From: Polyangiaceae bacterium
Lineage (GTDB): Bacteria; Myxococcota_A; Polyangia; Polyangiales; Polyangiaceae
Direction of reading: 5' to 3'
DNA: 64,000 nucleotides
Assembly: GCA_019637295.1 (NCBI GenBank)
Contig: JAHBVX010000003.1
Coordinates: 682,001-746,000, forward strand
The notes under the pieces are model-generated. The model saw only the letters and a program-made list of their open reading frames with translations, was not told where the DNA came from and did no database searches. The translations under genes and the position numbers were made by a program. Shown piece by piece: positions 1 through 9,421 of the stretch. The stretch's first letter is position 1, and every line of letters starts with the position of its first letter.

Positions 1-12
1 AGCGACCCGGCA

Positions 13-1116
13 TCACGGAACGCCGGGGTTGTCGGTCAGGTCCTGTTCCGAGTCGCCACGCGTAAGCCACCAGTTGGTCATTTCGCTGAGGTCGGGCACT
101 GCCGTGACTGCTGGACCAGCTAGCATCATGGTTGGGCCTAGGCCTGACAACGAGCGCGATAGGCGTGATGGGAGAAAGTAGCCAAAGGATGAGGCTGTGC
201 GCCGAGCCCACGGGTCAGAATGAGCAGCCTTGATGAACTGCGCGCCATCCAGCTCGAGTCGAACCGTCGCTGCTTCGATCAGGGCCCCCAGTGACTCAAC
301 ATCCAACCTGGCAACGTACACGTCGCTGATGACTCCCATCTGAACGCCTGCGGCCGTTCTCACGAGCTTCGTGAATGCGTACCCCGTCAACCGGCCGCGT
401 CTGTAGGCGTAGTGTTCTCCGTAGTTTGCCACTGGACACTCCCAAAACCGCCAACGAACGAAGGCGCCACTTCGATGGGCCACGATCCTATGAGAGGTAT
501 GTGTGCGGTCCCAGAGTTCGTCGAGTTCTGTGACGCTGGGCCGGTCGCACACAACCTCCACGTCCCCTGCACGCGCCCCAACAGCCTGCGCTTGGGTAAA
601 GGCACGCTGACCAAGTCGAAATGCCCCTGAAACAGCGGCCCTCAGAGGTGCCGGCACGCTGATGCCGGAATGCCCCCGACGATGCAGCATTTCGTGAACG
701 AGCGCCGTAGGGTCGACCACTCTGAAGCAAGGCTCGAATGCGCCAACCTCCGAGTAGCCCAGCTTCTTGTACAGCCTGTACGCAGGTGGGGTCATTCCCA
801 GCAAACACATCAAGTCCGTCGCGCGGAGCACATGATTCAAGAGCTCGACGGCGAACCCGCGCTTCCTCCATTTCTCGCCGACCAGCAACTCCATCAGGTA
901 GACGGAGTCAATTGACTTTCTGCGAACCAATATCCGCTGTCGCAGCACTCCAAGATGTGCAGCCACCTCGCCTTCCTCCCACAGCAGGTAAAGGTCCGCG
1001 AACCTCTCGGGGTTGCTAGAGTCAAACAGCCAGGAGAAAGCGCGCGCACCGCGGTCGCGACCGCGGAACGCGCGGACGGCTTCCACATCGGACGGAGTCA
1101 TCGGCGCTATGTCCAT
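13..1116 (-). CDS. GNAT-family N-acyltransferase of the polysaccharide cluster
   Basis: A 367-residue protein read as an acyl-CoA-dependent N-acyltransferase. The N-terminal third (about residues 1-135) has GNAT layout: a strand followed by VGEKWRKRGFAVELLNHV, which fits the acyl-CoA binding R/Q-x-x-G-x-A loop, then LYKKLGYSEVG, the usual GNAT closing motif. Residues 200-330 look like a second GNAT-like half containing WRFWECP. The gene is last in a minus-strand run with a deacetylase-like gene (16 bp gap) and a glycosyltransferase, so acylation of an amino sugar is a reasonable role. The substrate cannot be read from sequence. The family call is fairly sure, the function inferred. Confidence 0.75.
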   Translation of the reverse strand: MDIAPMTPSDVEAVRAFRGRDRGARAFSWLFDSSNPERFADLYLLWEEGEVAAHLGVLRQRILVRRKSIDSVYLMELLVGEKWRKRGFAVELLNHVLRATDLMCLLGMTPPAYRLYKKLGYSEVGAFEPCFRVVDPTALVHEMLHRRGHSGISVPAPLRAAVSGAFRLGQRAFTQAQAVGARAGDVEVVCDRPSVTELDELWDRTHTSHRIVAHRSGAFVRWRFWECPVANYGEHYAYRRGRLTGYAFTKLVRTAAGVQMGVISDVYVARLDVESLGALIEAATVRLELDGAQFIKAAHSDPWARRTASSFGYFLPSRLSRSLSGLGPTMMLAGPAVTAVPDLSEMTNWWLTRGDSEQDLTDNPGVP

Positions 1117-1131
1117 GCTTCCGACTTTCTG

Positions 1132-1887
1132 CTACTTGTCATACAGTTGAAAGAATCGCCTTCTCGCCCTGAGAGCCGCGAGCGCTGCTCTGCCGGCGCA
1201 ACGGTCGACAGTCCCGAGGGCAGCACCAAGTCCGCCCCCGAGCACGTCACGAAAAGGAACAAGTCGCGCCTGATTTTTCGCGCAGAACCGCTCGAAGTCA
1301 CGAAGTGAACCTTCGGTCGCGGCGTTCCAATGGTAACATACGGTCTGCACTCCCCAGGGCACCGGCAACACTCGCTCGGTCATCTGCGGAACCAGTAGCA
1401 CTCCGCCATACTCGACGGGGAACGATGAGTACCCATCCGTCACGGCGAAGATGTCCGCTTCCTTCAGCGCGGCAACCGTTGCCAGGTCGAAGGAATGCCA
1501 CGGAGCCATGAACGCTTCGATGTGAAGACCGGCGGAGCGAAGGACTGCAGCACCGACTGAAACGCATTCTCGCTGTTCGCTTATGGGAACGCCAGCAAAC
1601 TCGCTCCGAAACCCGTTGACGCCAAAGAGGCCACCCATGCGACTACGAATCACGTGCTGAAAGCCGTGTTGAGCGACTCCCCATCCACGCCCCTGCAGGT
1701 CTCGGACAACCGACCAGAAGTCCTCGCGGCGCGGGTATGCCAACAACTCGGGATCGCGATTGTCAGGGATGACTCCCAGCAGAGGGTAGACACCGTAGCG
1801 CTCGCAGATCTCGATGACCCGTTCGAACGTCGGCCACGCCATGTTGGGCGCGATATCGTCGAAGCGCACTACCAGTCGAGACGCCAT
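1132..1887 (-). CDS. Polysaccharide deacetylase-like protein (DUF2334 type)
   Basis: I place the start at the ATG at 1887. The open frame reaches 2028, but that extension overlaps the upstream glycosyltransferase and has no family look. The protein, about 251 residues, opens with LVVRFDDIAP, the NodB-fold first strand with paired metal-binding Asp residues. It continues with GVIPDN and WGVAQHGFQH, the His-containing motif that would complete a metal site, and later FMAPWHSFD. These agree with a DUF2334/NodB-like carbohydrate deacetylase. It lies 8 bp after the glycosyltransferase gene and 16 bp before the GNAT gene, so N-deacetylation followed by re-acylation of a sugar is possible. Activity is inferred. 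Confidence 0.75.
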   Translation of the reverse strand: MASRLVVRFDDIAPNMAWPTFERVIEICERYGVYPLLGVIPDNRDPELLAYPRREDFWSVVRDLQGRGWGVAQHGFQHVIRSRMGGLFGVNGFRSEFAGVPISEQRECVSVGAAVLRSAGLHIEAFMAPWHSFDLATVAALKEADIFAVTDGYSSFPVEYGGVLLVPQMTERVLPVPWGVQTVCYHWNAATEGSLRDFERFCAKNQARLVPFRDVLGGGLGAALGTVDRCAGRAALAALRARRRFFQLYDK

Positions 1888-1895
1888 TCTGAACC

Positions 1896-2969
1896 CTATG
1901 TCACACCGTGGAGTACTCGCTCCGCCCGACGACGCCAGGTGAACTCTCGTTCCAGCCGTTCTCGTGCGGCGCTGCCCAGACGATGCCGAAGTTGAGGATC
2001 TGCCAGGCTCGTCAACGCCTCGACCCACGCTTCCAGGTCATCGGGCGCGACAAGAAGACCCGTCACTCCATCCTCCAAGACCTCTCTGATCACCGGGAAG
2101 TCAGATGCCACGGTCGGCTTACCGCGAGCCATGTACTCGAAGAGCTTCATTGGTGAGATCCAGTCAATGTGAGGGGTAGACGCCTGGTAGGGCGCCAGGC
2201 AGACGTCCATGCGCTCGTACAACGGTCCAAGATTCCCGTGCGGGACGAAGCCGTGGAAGTGAAGGTTTACGCGACTCTGTCGTTGCTGCATACGAGCCAC
2301 CTCTGCGGGTGTCCCGCCCACGACGTGGAAGTCAATAAGCGGCAGCCGTTCTGCTAGTTTCGCGATGCGTTCCACGCCATAGCCTTGCGAGAACGACCCG
2401 ACGTATCCAACGCGCATAGGCCCTGCTTCTCGCTCACTTGTCGGGTCGGTCGGGTCCGCCGCGTCGTGGGCGACGACTGCCTTCTCCCGTGGCAAGAACG
2501 GGAACAGATCCAAGTAGAGCTGCTGAAGTCGATGCGAGATGAATATGACCCGGGCAAACTCGGAGCGTCGGTAGATGTAGCCCTCCAATTGCTCCCACAG
2601 CACGTTCTTCGGTCGCCAATGCGACTCGAAGATATAGGGAATTCGAAGGCTCCCCAACAACGGTAGAGGGTAGAGTTCCCTAGCGTATAGCAGGTCAGGG
2701 CGGTGGCCGGATCTGATGTGAGCGACGACCCTGCGAGTATAGTCCACGGCACCGAGTACCCTCAGGTTTGCCCGCCGATGACGGACTAGCGTGAAGACCC
2801 GTTCCACACCGTACAAGTCGAACGGATCGACGTCGGAGAGATCCCCCGTTGGCGCATGCAACTCGACCTCGTTCCCCAACTGGGCGAACGCCTGACACAT
2901 CCGCATCGCATGAACGCTAGCTGCGCTCCTGGAGGGAATTCGAGCACCCGAGAGGTATGCGATTCGCAT
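1896..2969 (-). CDS. Glycosyltransferase, GT4 family (GT-B fold)
   Basis: The start is the ATG at 2969 (MRIAYLSG), because GT4 enzymes begin at the first Rossmann strand; the frame is open to 3014 but the extra 15 residues are not typical. The N-terminal acceptor domain has the loop IPSRSAASVHAMRM. The C-terminal donor domain carries MRVGYVGSFSQGYGVERI, LAPYQAS and GKPTVASDFPVIREVLEDG, ending in the usual LVAPDD segment. It is predicted to be a cytoplasmic, nucleotide-sugar dependent sugar transferase acting on a lipid-linked oligosaccharide. It heads the three-gene minus-strand run with the deacetylase-like and GNAT genes. Sugar specificity is unknown. Confidence 0.85.
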   Translation of the reverse strand: MRIAYLSGARIPSRSAASVHAMRMCQAFAQLGNEVELHAPTGDLSDVDPFDLYGVERVFTLVRHRRANLRVLGAVDYTRRVVAHIRSGHRPDLLYARELYPLPLLGSLRIPYIFESHWRPKNVLWEQLEGYIYRRSEFARVIFISHRLQQLYLDLFPFLPREKAVVAHDAADPTDPTSEREAGPMRVGYVGSFSQGYGVERIAKLAERLPLIDFHVVGGTPAEVARMQQRQSRVNLHFHGFVPHGNLGPLYERMDVCLAPYQASTPHIDWISPMKLFEYMARGKPTVASDFPVIREVLEDGVTGLLVAPDDLEAWVEALTSLADPQLRHRLGSAARERLEREFTWRRRAERVLHGVT

Positions 2970-3075
2970 CACGCAGTACCCAACGCGTGTACCGCAGTTC
3001 CGCTCCCGAACCAAGGCCCACTATGCTCGCCTCACCCTTGCCACTCTGGTAAGGGAGGGCGAAAGGTGTCCCGCC

Positions 3076-4113
3076 ATGACTCGCTCCGCTGCCATCATCA
3101 TCCCAGCACTGAACTGCGCTGCTACCATCGGGAAGACGATAGACTCAGCACTGGCCCAGGACTGGGACGGTGAGCTCGAAGTACTAGTGATCGACAATGG
3201 TTCCTCAGATGACACACGCGAGCTCGCGGCGGCCCGGTCCGTGACTGTCGTGTCGGAACTCCGACGCGGACGAAGCATCGCACGCAACACGGGCGCAGCG
3301 AGATCTGCCGGACAGATCCTGGCGTTCATGGATGCGGACTGCGAGGTTCCCACACGTTGGCTTCGGGACGCTGCGGAACTACTGGAACAGGTGCCGTGGG
3401 TTGGAGCAGTGCAGGCACGGATTCGTAAGCGCGACGATGTGCTCCCGGCCGAGGACTCTATCCACGCGCGATGGTACCTTCCATTCCTCGACACCTGCGC
3501 CCTCGTAACGACTCGAAGGAACTTCGCCAATGCACGGGGGTTCGACGAGATGCTGCCGCGAAATGTGGACATGGATTTTTCATTTCGCCTGCTCGCATGC
3601 GGGTATGCGCTCGGACTGCTCCCCGACGCGGTGGCAATAAAGCACCACGACCTCAATGTTCGCGACGTGCTGCGCCGGGGCTGGGACGGCGGAACGAGCG
3701 TTGCGCAGGTGGACAAGAAGTGGCGCCACCTGGTGCCTCGAACGCCGACTCGCTTGCTTGGTGCGCTCCAGGCTTGGGCGCAACGCCTCACCAAGGCCCG
3801 AACCTCCCCCCATCCCGGACTGGAAGCGATAGAGCAGTCTGCCCAGCTTCTAGGCTATGGCGCTGGCGTACTCACCCGCGTCCATCGCACTGAATATGAG
3901 CCACTCACCCCTCTGGCCAAGATCCTGGGCGGAGCTCGCTCGCTCGCGGTCACCCCGAGTGGGGGGTTCATCTATGACCGCAGGGTCAACGCGCGACTAT
4001 GCCTGACGCGCGCCGAACTGGGCGCACTCGAGGAACTGGCGGGCGGCCACTACTTCTCGAGGCACGGCGTGGAGGATCGCGACCGAGTTCGGCTCAACGA
4101 AGCGCTCTCTTAG
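3076..4113 (+). CDS. Glycosyltransferase, GT2 family (GT-A fold)
   Basis: A 345-residue protein beginning with the classic GT2 strand AAIIIPALN, then VLVIDNGSSDDT, GRSIARNTGA and the metal-binding FMDADCEVP (DxD-like). A later MDFSFRLLACGY segment fits the catalytic ED-type helix region with Asp retained. It lacks transmembrane helices, so it is probably a cytoplasmic transferase for the surface polysaccharide. The ATG is preceded by AAAGGTG at 3062-3068, 7 bases away, a good ribosome binding site. It is transcribed alone between minus-strand genes, and its stop overlaps the flippase stop by 4 bp in convergent orientation. Residues 250-345 resemble no domain I recognise. Confidence 0.85.
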   Translation: MTRSAAIIIPALNCAATIGKTIDSALAQDWDGELEVLVIDNGSSDDTRELAAARSVTVVSELRRGRSIARNTGAARSAGQILAFMDADCEVPTRWLRDAAELLEQVPWVGAVQARIRKRDDVLPAEDSIHARWYLPFLDTCALVTTRRNFANARGFDEMLPRNVDMDFSFRLLACGYALGLLPDAVAIKHHDLNVRDVLRRGWDGGTSVAQVDKKWRHLVPRTPTRLLGALQAWAQRLTKARTSPHPGLEAIEQSAQLLGYGAGVLTRVHRTEYEPLTPLAKILGGARSLAVTPSGGFIYDRRVNARLCLTRAELGALEELAGGHYFSRHGVEDRDRVRLNEALS

Positions 4114-5594
4114 TTTCTCAGTGCTCTTCTTAGGCGTTCCCGCAGTGTCCCGACGTCACCCAGTCCCTCTCGAACTACTGCCACGATGGACGTCGGTCGG
4201 ATGACCGCGAGCACAGCGACGTACACGCCGGCGCCGAGACTTACCAGTAGGATGAGGCGACCGAATGACCCGACGTCCTGCAGTCGGTCTCTCAGCCACA
4301 GCACGCTTACCCCCATGACACCCGCCGCTACGAGCGGCCAAGTCTGAGGTGCAAGGTAATCTCGCCACGCACGCAATCCAATCAAACGCAACAACGCACT
4401 CGTCGCCAAAGTCACGACGACAGCGACAAGCACAATCGCAGTCGCTACTCCCTCCACGCCAAAGCGCACTCCATACAGGCTCGCTCCGACGAGTAGAACC
4501 AGTTCGGCTACTCGACGAAGCACAGCCAGTCGCACGCGACCGGTCGCGGTGAAGAGCGAGACCATGTAAGGGTCGACTGCATGCACTATCCCGGCAAAGC
4601 ACATGATCTGGAGCGGACGGACTATTGGCTCCCACTTTGGGCCGAACACAATCTCAACAAACTCCGGCGCAACGACCGCGAGCCCCACCAGGAGTGGAGA
4701 ACTGACGATGGCGGTCACCAAGACTGCTTTTCGCAACCCTCTTCCCAGCCTGTCCGTTTCTGTCTGTATACGGGAGAAAGCAGTGAAGAGGACGGCGTTC
4801 ACGGCGCGGGTGACTCGTGCTTGCGGCAACCGCATGATTTCAAACGCCTTGCTGTAGAATCCCACCGATGTGACGCCCAAATAGCGCCCCACGATTAGGA
4901 AGTCGACGTTGTCGGACGCGTAGTAGGCCAGGTTTCGGACGAAGAGCCACCCGCCAAACCGAATCAATCGTGCGCTCCCTCGGAAATCAGTACCTAGCGT
5001 TGGAAGCCAGCGTGCGGCAGCACACGCCAATCCGGCGGTCGTCGCGCTACCGAGTATTCTTCCCACTACAAGGCTCCACACTCCGTATCCGCACCACGCG
5101 AGAGCGATGGCCACCACCACCTCCAACGTGCGAGATGTAAGTTCGATCAAGGCCGTGGAACGGAAGTTCAGATCGCGAACGAGGATCGCGAGAGACGGCG
5201 ACGAGAAGCAGTCAACCACCATGTACACGCCGATTGCGGGGAGTACGCTTGCAAGCACTGGCTCTTGAAAGTAGGCAACTACACTTGGCACAAGCGCGAG
5301 CAGCCCGAGGAACAAGAGCAGCTTGAGACCCAAGTCAATAAGGAACAGGGTGTTGACTTGCTTCGCGCTAACTGGTTCTGCCTGTTGAACCAGAGCGGAG
5401 CTAAATCCGAAGTCGCCGACCTTGGTCGCTAGGTCCACGACCATGAAGCAGAGCGCGACAACGCCGAAGTCTCGGGGCTCGAGCAGTCGAGCGAGAACTG
5501 CCGTACCCGCAAACAACACGCCGGCGGTCGCCGCTCGCCCGGCGAGAGTATGGACAACGCCAGACTTAGTCCGCTGGGCGAGTGAGTCAGACAT
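4110..5594 (-). CDS. Wzx-like lipid-linked oligosaccharide flippase (MATE-fold)
   Basis: A 494-residue polytopic membrane protein with about 12-14 hydrophobic helices. It has the N-terminal signature of the polysaccharide transporter family: GVVHTLAGRAATAGVLFAGTA, then LARLLEPRDFGVVAL, followed by DFGFSSALVQ. This family flips undecaprenyl-linked repeat units across the inner membrane. Its start overlaps the end of the upstream membrane-protein gene by 8 bp, which suggests translational coupling. With the polymerase-like genes at 5587-9421 it points to a Wzx/Wzy-type assembly route. Family call is firm; the exact substrate is not known. Confidence 0.88.
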   Translation of the reverse strand: MSDSLAQRTKSGVVHTLAGRAATAGVLFAGTAVLARLLEPRDFGVVALCFMVVDLATKVGDFGFSSALVQQAEPVSAKQVNTLFLIDLGLKLLLFLGLLALVPSVVAYFQEPVLASVLPAIGVYMVVDCFSSPSLAILVRDLNFRSTALIELTSRTLEVVVAIALAWCGYGVWSLVVGRILGSATTAGLACAAARWLPTLGTDFRGSARLIRFGGWLFVRNLAYYASDNVDFLIVGRYLGVTSVGFYSKAFEIMRLPQARVTRAVNAVLFTAFSRIQTETDRLGRGLRKAVLVTAIVSSPLLVGLAVVAPEFVEIVFGPKWEPIVRPLQIMCFAGIVHAVDPYMVSLFTATGRVRLAVLRRVAELVLLVGASLYGVRFGVEGVATAIVLVAVVVTLATSALLRLIGLRAWRDYLAPQTWPLVAAGVMGVSVLWLRDRLQDVGSFGRLILLVSLGAGVYVAVLAVIRPTSIVAVVREGLGDVGTLRERLRRALRN

Positions 5595-6837
5595 CCTGAC
5601 GAGCCAACCCCGCGTCCGACCGCCTGTGCCTGCTCTGCGTGTCGCGCCTTCCCACTGGCCGGCGCCTCATCTCGTGAAGAGCAACAGCTGCACCCACAAG
5701 AATCGGCAGCATCTTGTTGCGGTGTCGGTGAGCCGTGCCGTAGTTTGAGACGCCTATCGCGAACGTGACAGCAAGGGCTCCAAAGGCCGCCAGTACGAGC
5801 AGAGCATCCCGCCGAGATGCCAACAGCGAACGCCCCATCCAAACTTGCCAGAACAACGCGAGGAATAGCAGAGAATCGATGAGTCCGATGGCATCAGCGG
5901 TACTGCGCAGCATCCAGGGGAAGGGAGCGAACAAGAAGTAGATGAGCCTGATGGGTGTCTGCCACGCGAGGTCCACCGGGGTCTCCGGATGTAGATCCGC
6001 GAGATATACAGCTCTGCCAGTCGCGTAGTTCTCTTGCGTCCGAGCCAATTCGACCATGTCCCCAGAGGCTACCTGCTGGAACTTGTCGAGCCCGAACCCC
6101 GTTGAGAACACCACCCCGATGATTCCAATTCCTCCAACCAGGGCAAGCGTGCTTCGACCGAGACGCTTCGTTTCCCCGGTTGCGATCTGACGCAACCAAC
6201 GTCCAACGAGCCAGATGCCTCCAATGAGGAGGACGGCGGCCATGCCAGAATGGAACGCCATGCTAATCCCCACCGCGATGAGCGCGCCCAACATCTGCAG
6301 GATCCGGCGCTGTTGCTGCCACTGCGCGAATAGCAGGATCGCTAACGTAAGGGGATAGGTCACGGCAACTTCCCGAAGCAAAACTGCCGAGAAGTAGATG
6401 AGACTCGGAAACAATGCGACGAGCCATGAGGCACGAATCGCGGCACGACGCGAGTGCGCAAGAGTCTCGGCCAATCTTGCAACGTTCAAGATCACTAGTG
6501 TCCCGAAGAGAACATTGACCCCCTGCATCATCAGGCGACTCCTGTCGAACACCGCATAGAAGAGGCTAATCACCCATGTATAGAGTTCCGCGCCGGTGCT
6601 GACGTATTCGAGCGTTCCAAGCGCACCGTTGCGCGCCCAGTAGTAGGCAAAGTGGTCAAACCGGAAGCTGTCATCTTGACCCGGCAAGCGGTACACCGTG
6701 TCGTCGACGACCGCCAACGCTGCGCGAAGTGCGAATCCCGTCAAGAGCGCGGACGCGAGGTGTGGATTGCGAACCACTACTACAGTCACAACGATCAGCC
6801 CGATCGCCAGCGACACCACTCCCAGCGCACTAGCCAT
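5587..6837 (-). CDS. Polytopic membrane protein, EpsG/Wzy polymerase-like or GT-C-like
   Basis: A 416-residue protein with about 10 hydrophobic stretches. After a first helix it has LPGQDDSFRFDHFAYYWA, an acidic periplasmic loop just after helix 2, which is a layout seen in EpsG/Wzy polymerases and GT-C transferases. A conserved-looking LVALFPSLIYFSAVLLREV segment follows. The C-terminus is basic (MRRRPVGRRD). It sits between the O-antigen ligase-like gene and the flippase in one minus-strand run, overlapping the latter by 8 bp. It is most likely a polysaccharide polymerase or a lipid-sugar dependent transferase; the sequence alone does not decide which. Confidence 0.65.
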   Translation of the reverse strand: MASALGVVSLAIGLIVVTVVVVRNPHLASALLTGFALRAALAVVDDTVYRLPGQDDSFRFDHFAYYWARNGALGTLEYVSTGAELYTWVISLFYAVFDRSRLMMQGVNVLFGTLVILNVARLAETLAHSRRAAIRASWLVALFPSLIYFSAVLLREVAVTYPLTLAILLFAQWQQQRRILQMLGALIAVGISMAFHSGMAAVLLIGGIWLVGRWLRQIATGETKRLGRSTLALVGGIGIIGVVFSTGFGLDKFQQVASGDMVELARTQENYATGRAVYLADLHPETPVDLAWQTPIRLIYFLFAPFPWMLRSTADAIGLIDSLLFLALFWQVWMGRSLLASRRDALLVLAAFGALAVTFAIGVSNYGTAHRHRNKMLPILVGAAVALHEMRRRPVGRRDTQSRHRRSDAGLARQDV

Positions 6838-6877
6838 GGACCTCGAAGCTTACTGTCGTCAGGAGGAGCATCCGACC

Positions 6878-9421
6878 CTACTTCCCGCGTGCCCGCGCGG
6901 CATCGGCCCGTTGGATGGCGCGTATGGCCGCGCCGTTCATTCCAGCCCTCACCGCGGCCAATGAGACTCGTTCCCAGGCTGCGGAACTATCCACGATCCG
7001 AGCTGATCTTTCGTAGAGCTCGGTAGCAGGGCCCCACAGCTCGTGCTCGCTGAGTGCGCCGCCCAGCCTAGCGCAGACATCGGCACAGGCTCCGACCGGA
7101 GTGCAGCTGCCGTTCAGAAGTCCGTTCGCTATCCCGAGCAGTTCACTTGGGGCCTTCGCCTCTCGAGCCGCCACGACTCGCCATCGAATGCACTCGAGCT
7201 GAGGATCACCATCGGGACATCCCGCAGCTAGTAGCATCCTAGCGTCGTCCAGCCTTCCTTGTGACATCTGAACCCGGGCCTTGATGACTTGCGCGTTCTT
7301 CCAGTGTCCGTCCCTGTGCTCCAGGAGACCGGCAAGCACAAGGACGCGCTCCGAGCAGATGCGCGCCTCGTTTCCCTGGCACACCCCAGACTTGGATACC
7401 AGTGCCTCAAGGAGATCACCCGCGCGCGTCTGAATCGTCTCGACGCTGTCGGGATCGCGTCGAATCGCCTCCTCGAGCAACTCGCCGCGCATCTTCACGT
7501 CCTCAGTCTTGCGAGCCATGGCTAGCAGCACGGCCGCTCCGCGGGCACCCTCTGGAGCAACTTGCAGGAGTTCCGTCGTGGCCGCGCCCAATGCAAAGGC
7601 GAGGCCCAGCGCGGACTGCGTTAGCGAGTAGTCTCGCTCGAGCGCCATTCGTAGGGACAACCTAGACTGCCCATGCGCACCCCGCCGGGCCAATGCGTGC
7701 GCCAACAGCAAGTGCGGCCGGCCATCCATCGGGTCTCGTTCGATCGCGCGAGCGATCCAAGGCAGCGCGTTCTCTCCACGCTGGTGCACCAGAATCCCGC
7801 CCAAGTATGGCAAGAACGGATCTGCGGGACGCCAGCGCATTGCTGCACGAATCGAGTCTAGAGTCCTCCGTTGGTCGGCGTCGCCCATCTCTTTCAATCC
7901 ACTGACCGCGGAGCCGAAGATTCTGCGCTCATCAAGCACGGTCGATGTACCCAGTGCCAGGGTGAAGAGTGCGAGGCACACCAGTGCGGCGGGGAATGCC
8001 TTGTGGTACAGGCGGGATTTGGTGAATCCTCCGTGTCGCGCAGAACCGACAAGCACCCCAAACGCAGCGCTGAAAGCGATACTGACGGACGCTACCTCGA
8101 AAGCCAGGTCGACCAAGTTGTGCAGCAGGAGCGCAGCCAGGCCCACAGCGGTACACATGGCGGCTCGGCTGGTCTTGACACCGAGGGCTGGCGGACGGCA
8201 CAGCCAAGCGAAGCCTACCAGCGCAAGAGCCGCGACTATCACACCCCACTCTGCCGCCCAGTGGGCGATGAAGTTCTCAGCATGCGAGTACACGTGCCGC
8301 CCCATGTCCCTCCGATAGCTGGCAAAGGCAGTTTCGAATGCACCTCTGCCGACACCGGTAGCCGGGTAGTCAGAGATAAGCGGGACGCTCCACGAGATGA
8401 ACTCGAACTTCTCCGCGCCTTCTTCCAGCAATGCGGCCCAGAGTTCCCCCTGAGCGGAAAGCGCGAACAGGGCTCCCCCACCCAGTAGCGCTCCCAACGG
8501 GACGAGGGCAGCGATGCGGCCGCGCAACCGTCCCAGCCGACTCGGCTGCAACAGGAACGCTGTTACCAGAGCGAGTAACCCGACGGCGAGCGCCACCCAC
8601 CCACCCCGCGAGCCTGAGAGTCCGGTTACTGCCATCACTACGCTGACCCCGCCTACCACCATCCACCTAGGTCCCGCCGCGACGAGTCGTGAGAACCCCA
8701 GGCCGAGTCCCGCGAAAGCCCCCAGGTTGAGGTAGCCCGCCAGGTTGTTCGGGTTGAGCAATGGTGCAAGGGCAAAATATGGATTCGCATGAACTGGCTC
8801 GTAGAAGCCATACAGCCGCGTCGCTCCAACAGCGCGATGCGACAAGGTGACCAACGCGAGCACGAGCGCCGTGCCAAACAGCGTAAGGAGCACGGTGGCC
8901 AGTCGGTCCTGCCGTCCCAAGTACACTGCTGTGGCGTACACTGCGGAGTACGTCGCCCACTTCAGCGCTTCAACGAGGGATGCCCTCGGATCGAGAGAAA
9001 TGCTCATCCATGCCGACGGTTGGCCGAGCAGGTCCAAGGTACCCAGCCACACTTCGTACCCAGTCGGCGAAACGGCCCGCACTATGCTTGGTGGTAGCGG
9101 CACGGCCTGAAGCGCCGAGTAGCCGGCAAGCAGAAGCATCAAGGCGGAACCTAGAGGTAAGCCCTTCCCTTCGCGTCGGAGCTCGCTCAGCGCCAAGCCA
9201 GCGCTGAGTGCCGCCACGACGCTTACACAGACGACGGTCACGACGTGGACCGCACCAATCGCCAACGCCGAGCCGCTGACTATGATGACAAGAAGACCGG
9301 CGGTGACCTGCTCCGGCCTGCGGAGTATCCGCTCCAAGCGGTGGGGCCGCGATAGCGGTGCACTACGACGACGTCGGGCTCGCGCAGGAGCGGCATCCGC
9401 CTTCCCCAGCGGTGCGCTCAC
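6878..9421 (-). CDS. O-antigen ligase/Wzy-like membrane protein with C-terminal TPR-like domain
   Basis: A large 847-residue two-part protein. Residues 40-480 hold 10-12 hydrophobic helices with a long periplasmic loop containing SWSVPLISDYPATGVGRGAFETAF and YSHAENFIAHWAAEWG. This is the Wzy_C/WaaL signature region, in which Arg and His residues act in glycan transfer. Residues 500-847 are soluble and helical with TPR-like packing (RRTLDSIRAAMRWRPADP, AIERDPMDGRPHLLLAHALA, EAIRRDPDSVETIQ). The start overlaps the stop of the upstream glycosyltransferase by 4 bp (ATGA). It could be the polymerase or the ligase of the pathway; the TPR tail could bind partners or lie periplasmically. Confidence 0.8.
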   Translation of the reverse strand: MSAPLGKADAAPARARRRRSAPLSRPHRLERILRRPEQVTAGLLVIIVSGSALAIGAVHVVTVVCVSVVAALSAGLALSELRREGKGLPLGSALMLLLAGYSALQAVPLPPSIVRAVSPTGYEVWLGTLDLLGQPSAWMSISLDPRASLVEALKWATYSAVYATAVYLGRQDRLATVLLTLFGTALVLALVTLSHRAVGATRLYGFYEPVHANPYFALAPLLNPNNLAGYLNLGAFAGLGLGFSRLVAAGPRWMVVGGVSVVMAVTGLSGSRGGWVALAVGLLALVTAFLLQPSRLGRLRGRIAALVPLGALLGGGALFALSAQGELWAALLEEGAEKFEFISWSVPLISDYPATGVGRGAFETAFASYRRDMGRHVYSHAENFIAHWAAEWGVIVAALALVGFAWLCRPPALGVKTSRAAMCTAVGLAALLLHNLVDLAFEVASVSIAFSAAFGVLVGSARHGGFTKSRLYHKAFPAALVCLALFTLALGTSTVLDERRIFGSAVSGLKEMGDADQRRTLDSIRAAMRWRPADPFLPYLGGILVHQRGENALPWIARAIERDPMDGRPHLLLAHALARRGAHGQSRLSLRMALERDYSLTQSALGLAFALGAATTELLQVAPEGARGAAVLLAMARKTEDVKMRGELLEEAIRRDPDSVETIQTRAGDLLEALVSKSGVCQGNEARICSERVLVLAGLLEHRDGHWKNAQVIKARVQMSQGRLDDARMLLAAGCPDGDPQLECIRWRVVAAREAKAPSELLGIANGLLNGSCTPVGACADVCARLGGALSEHELWGPATELYERSARIVDSSAAWERVSLAAVRAGMNGAAIRAIQRADAARARGK

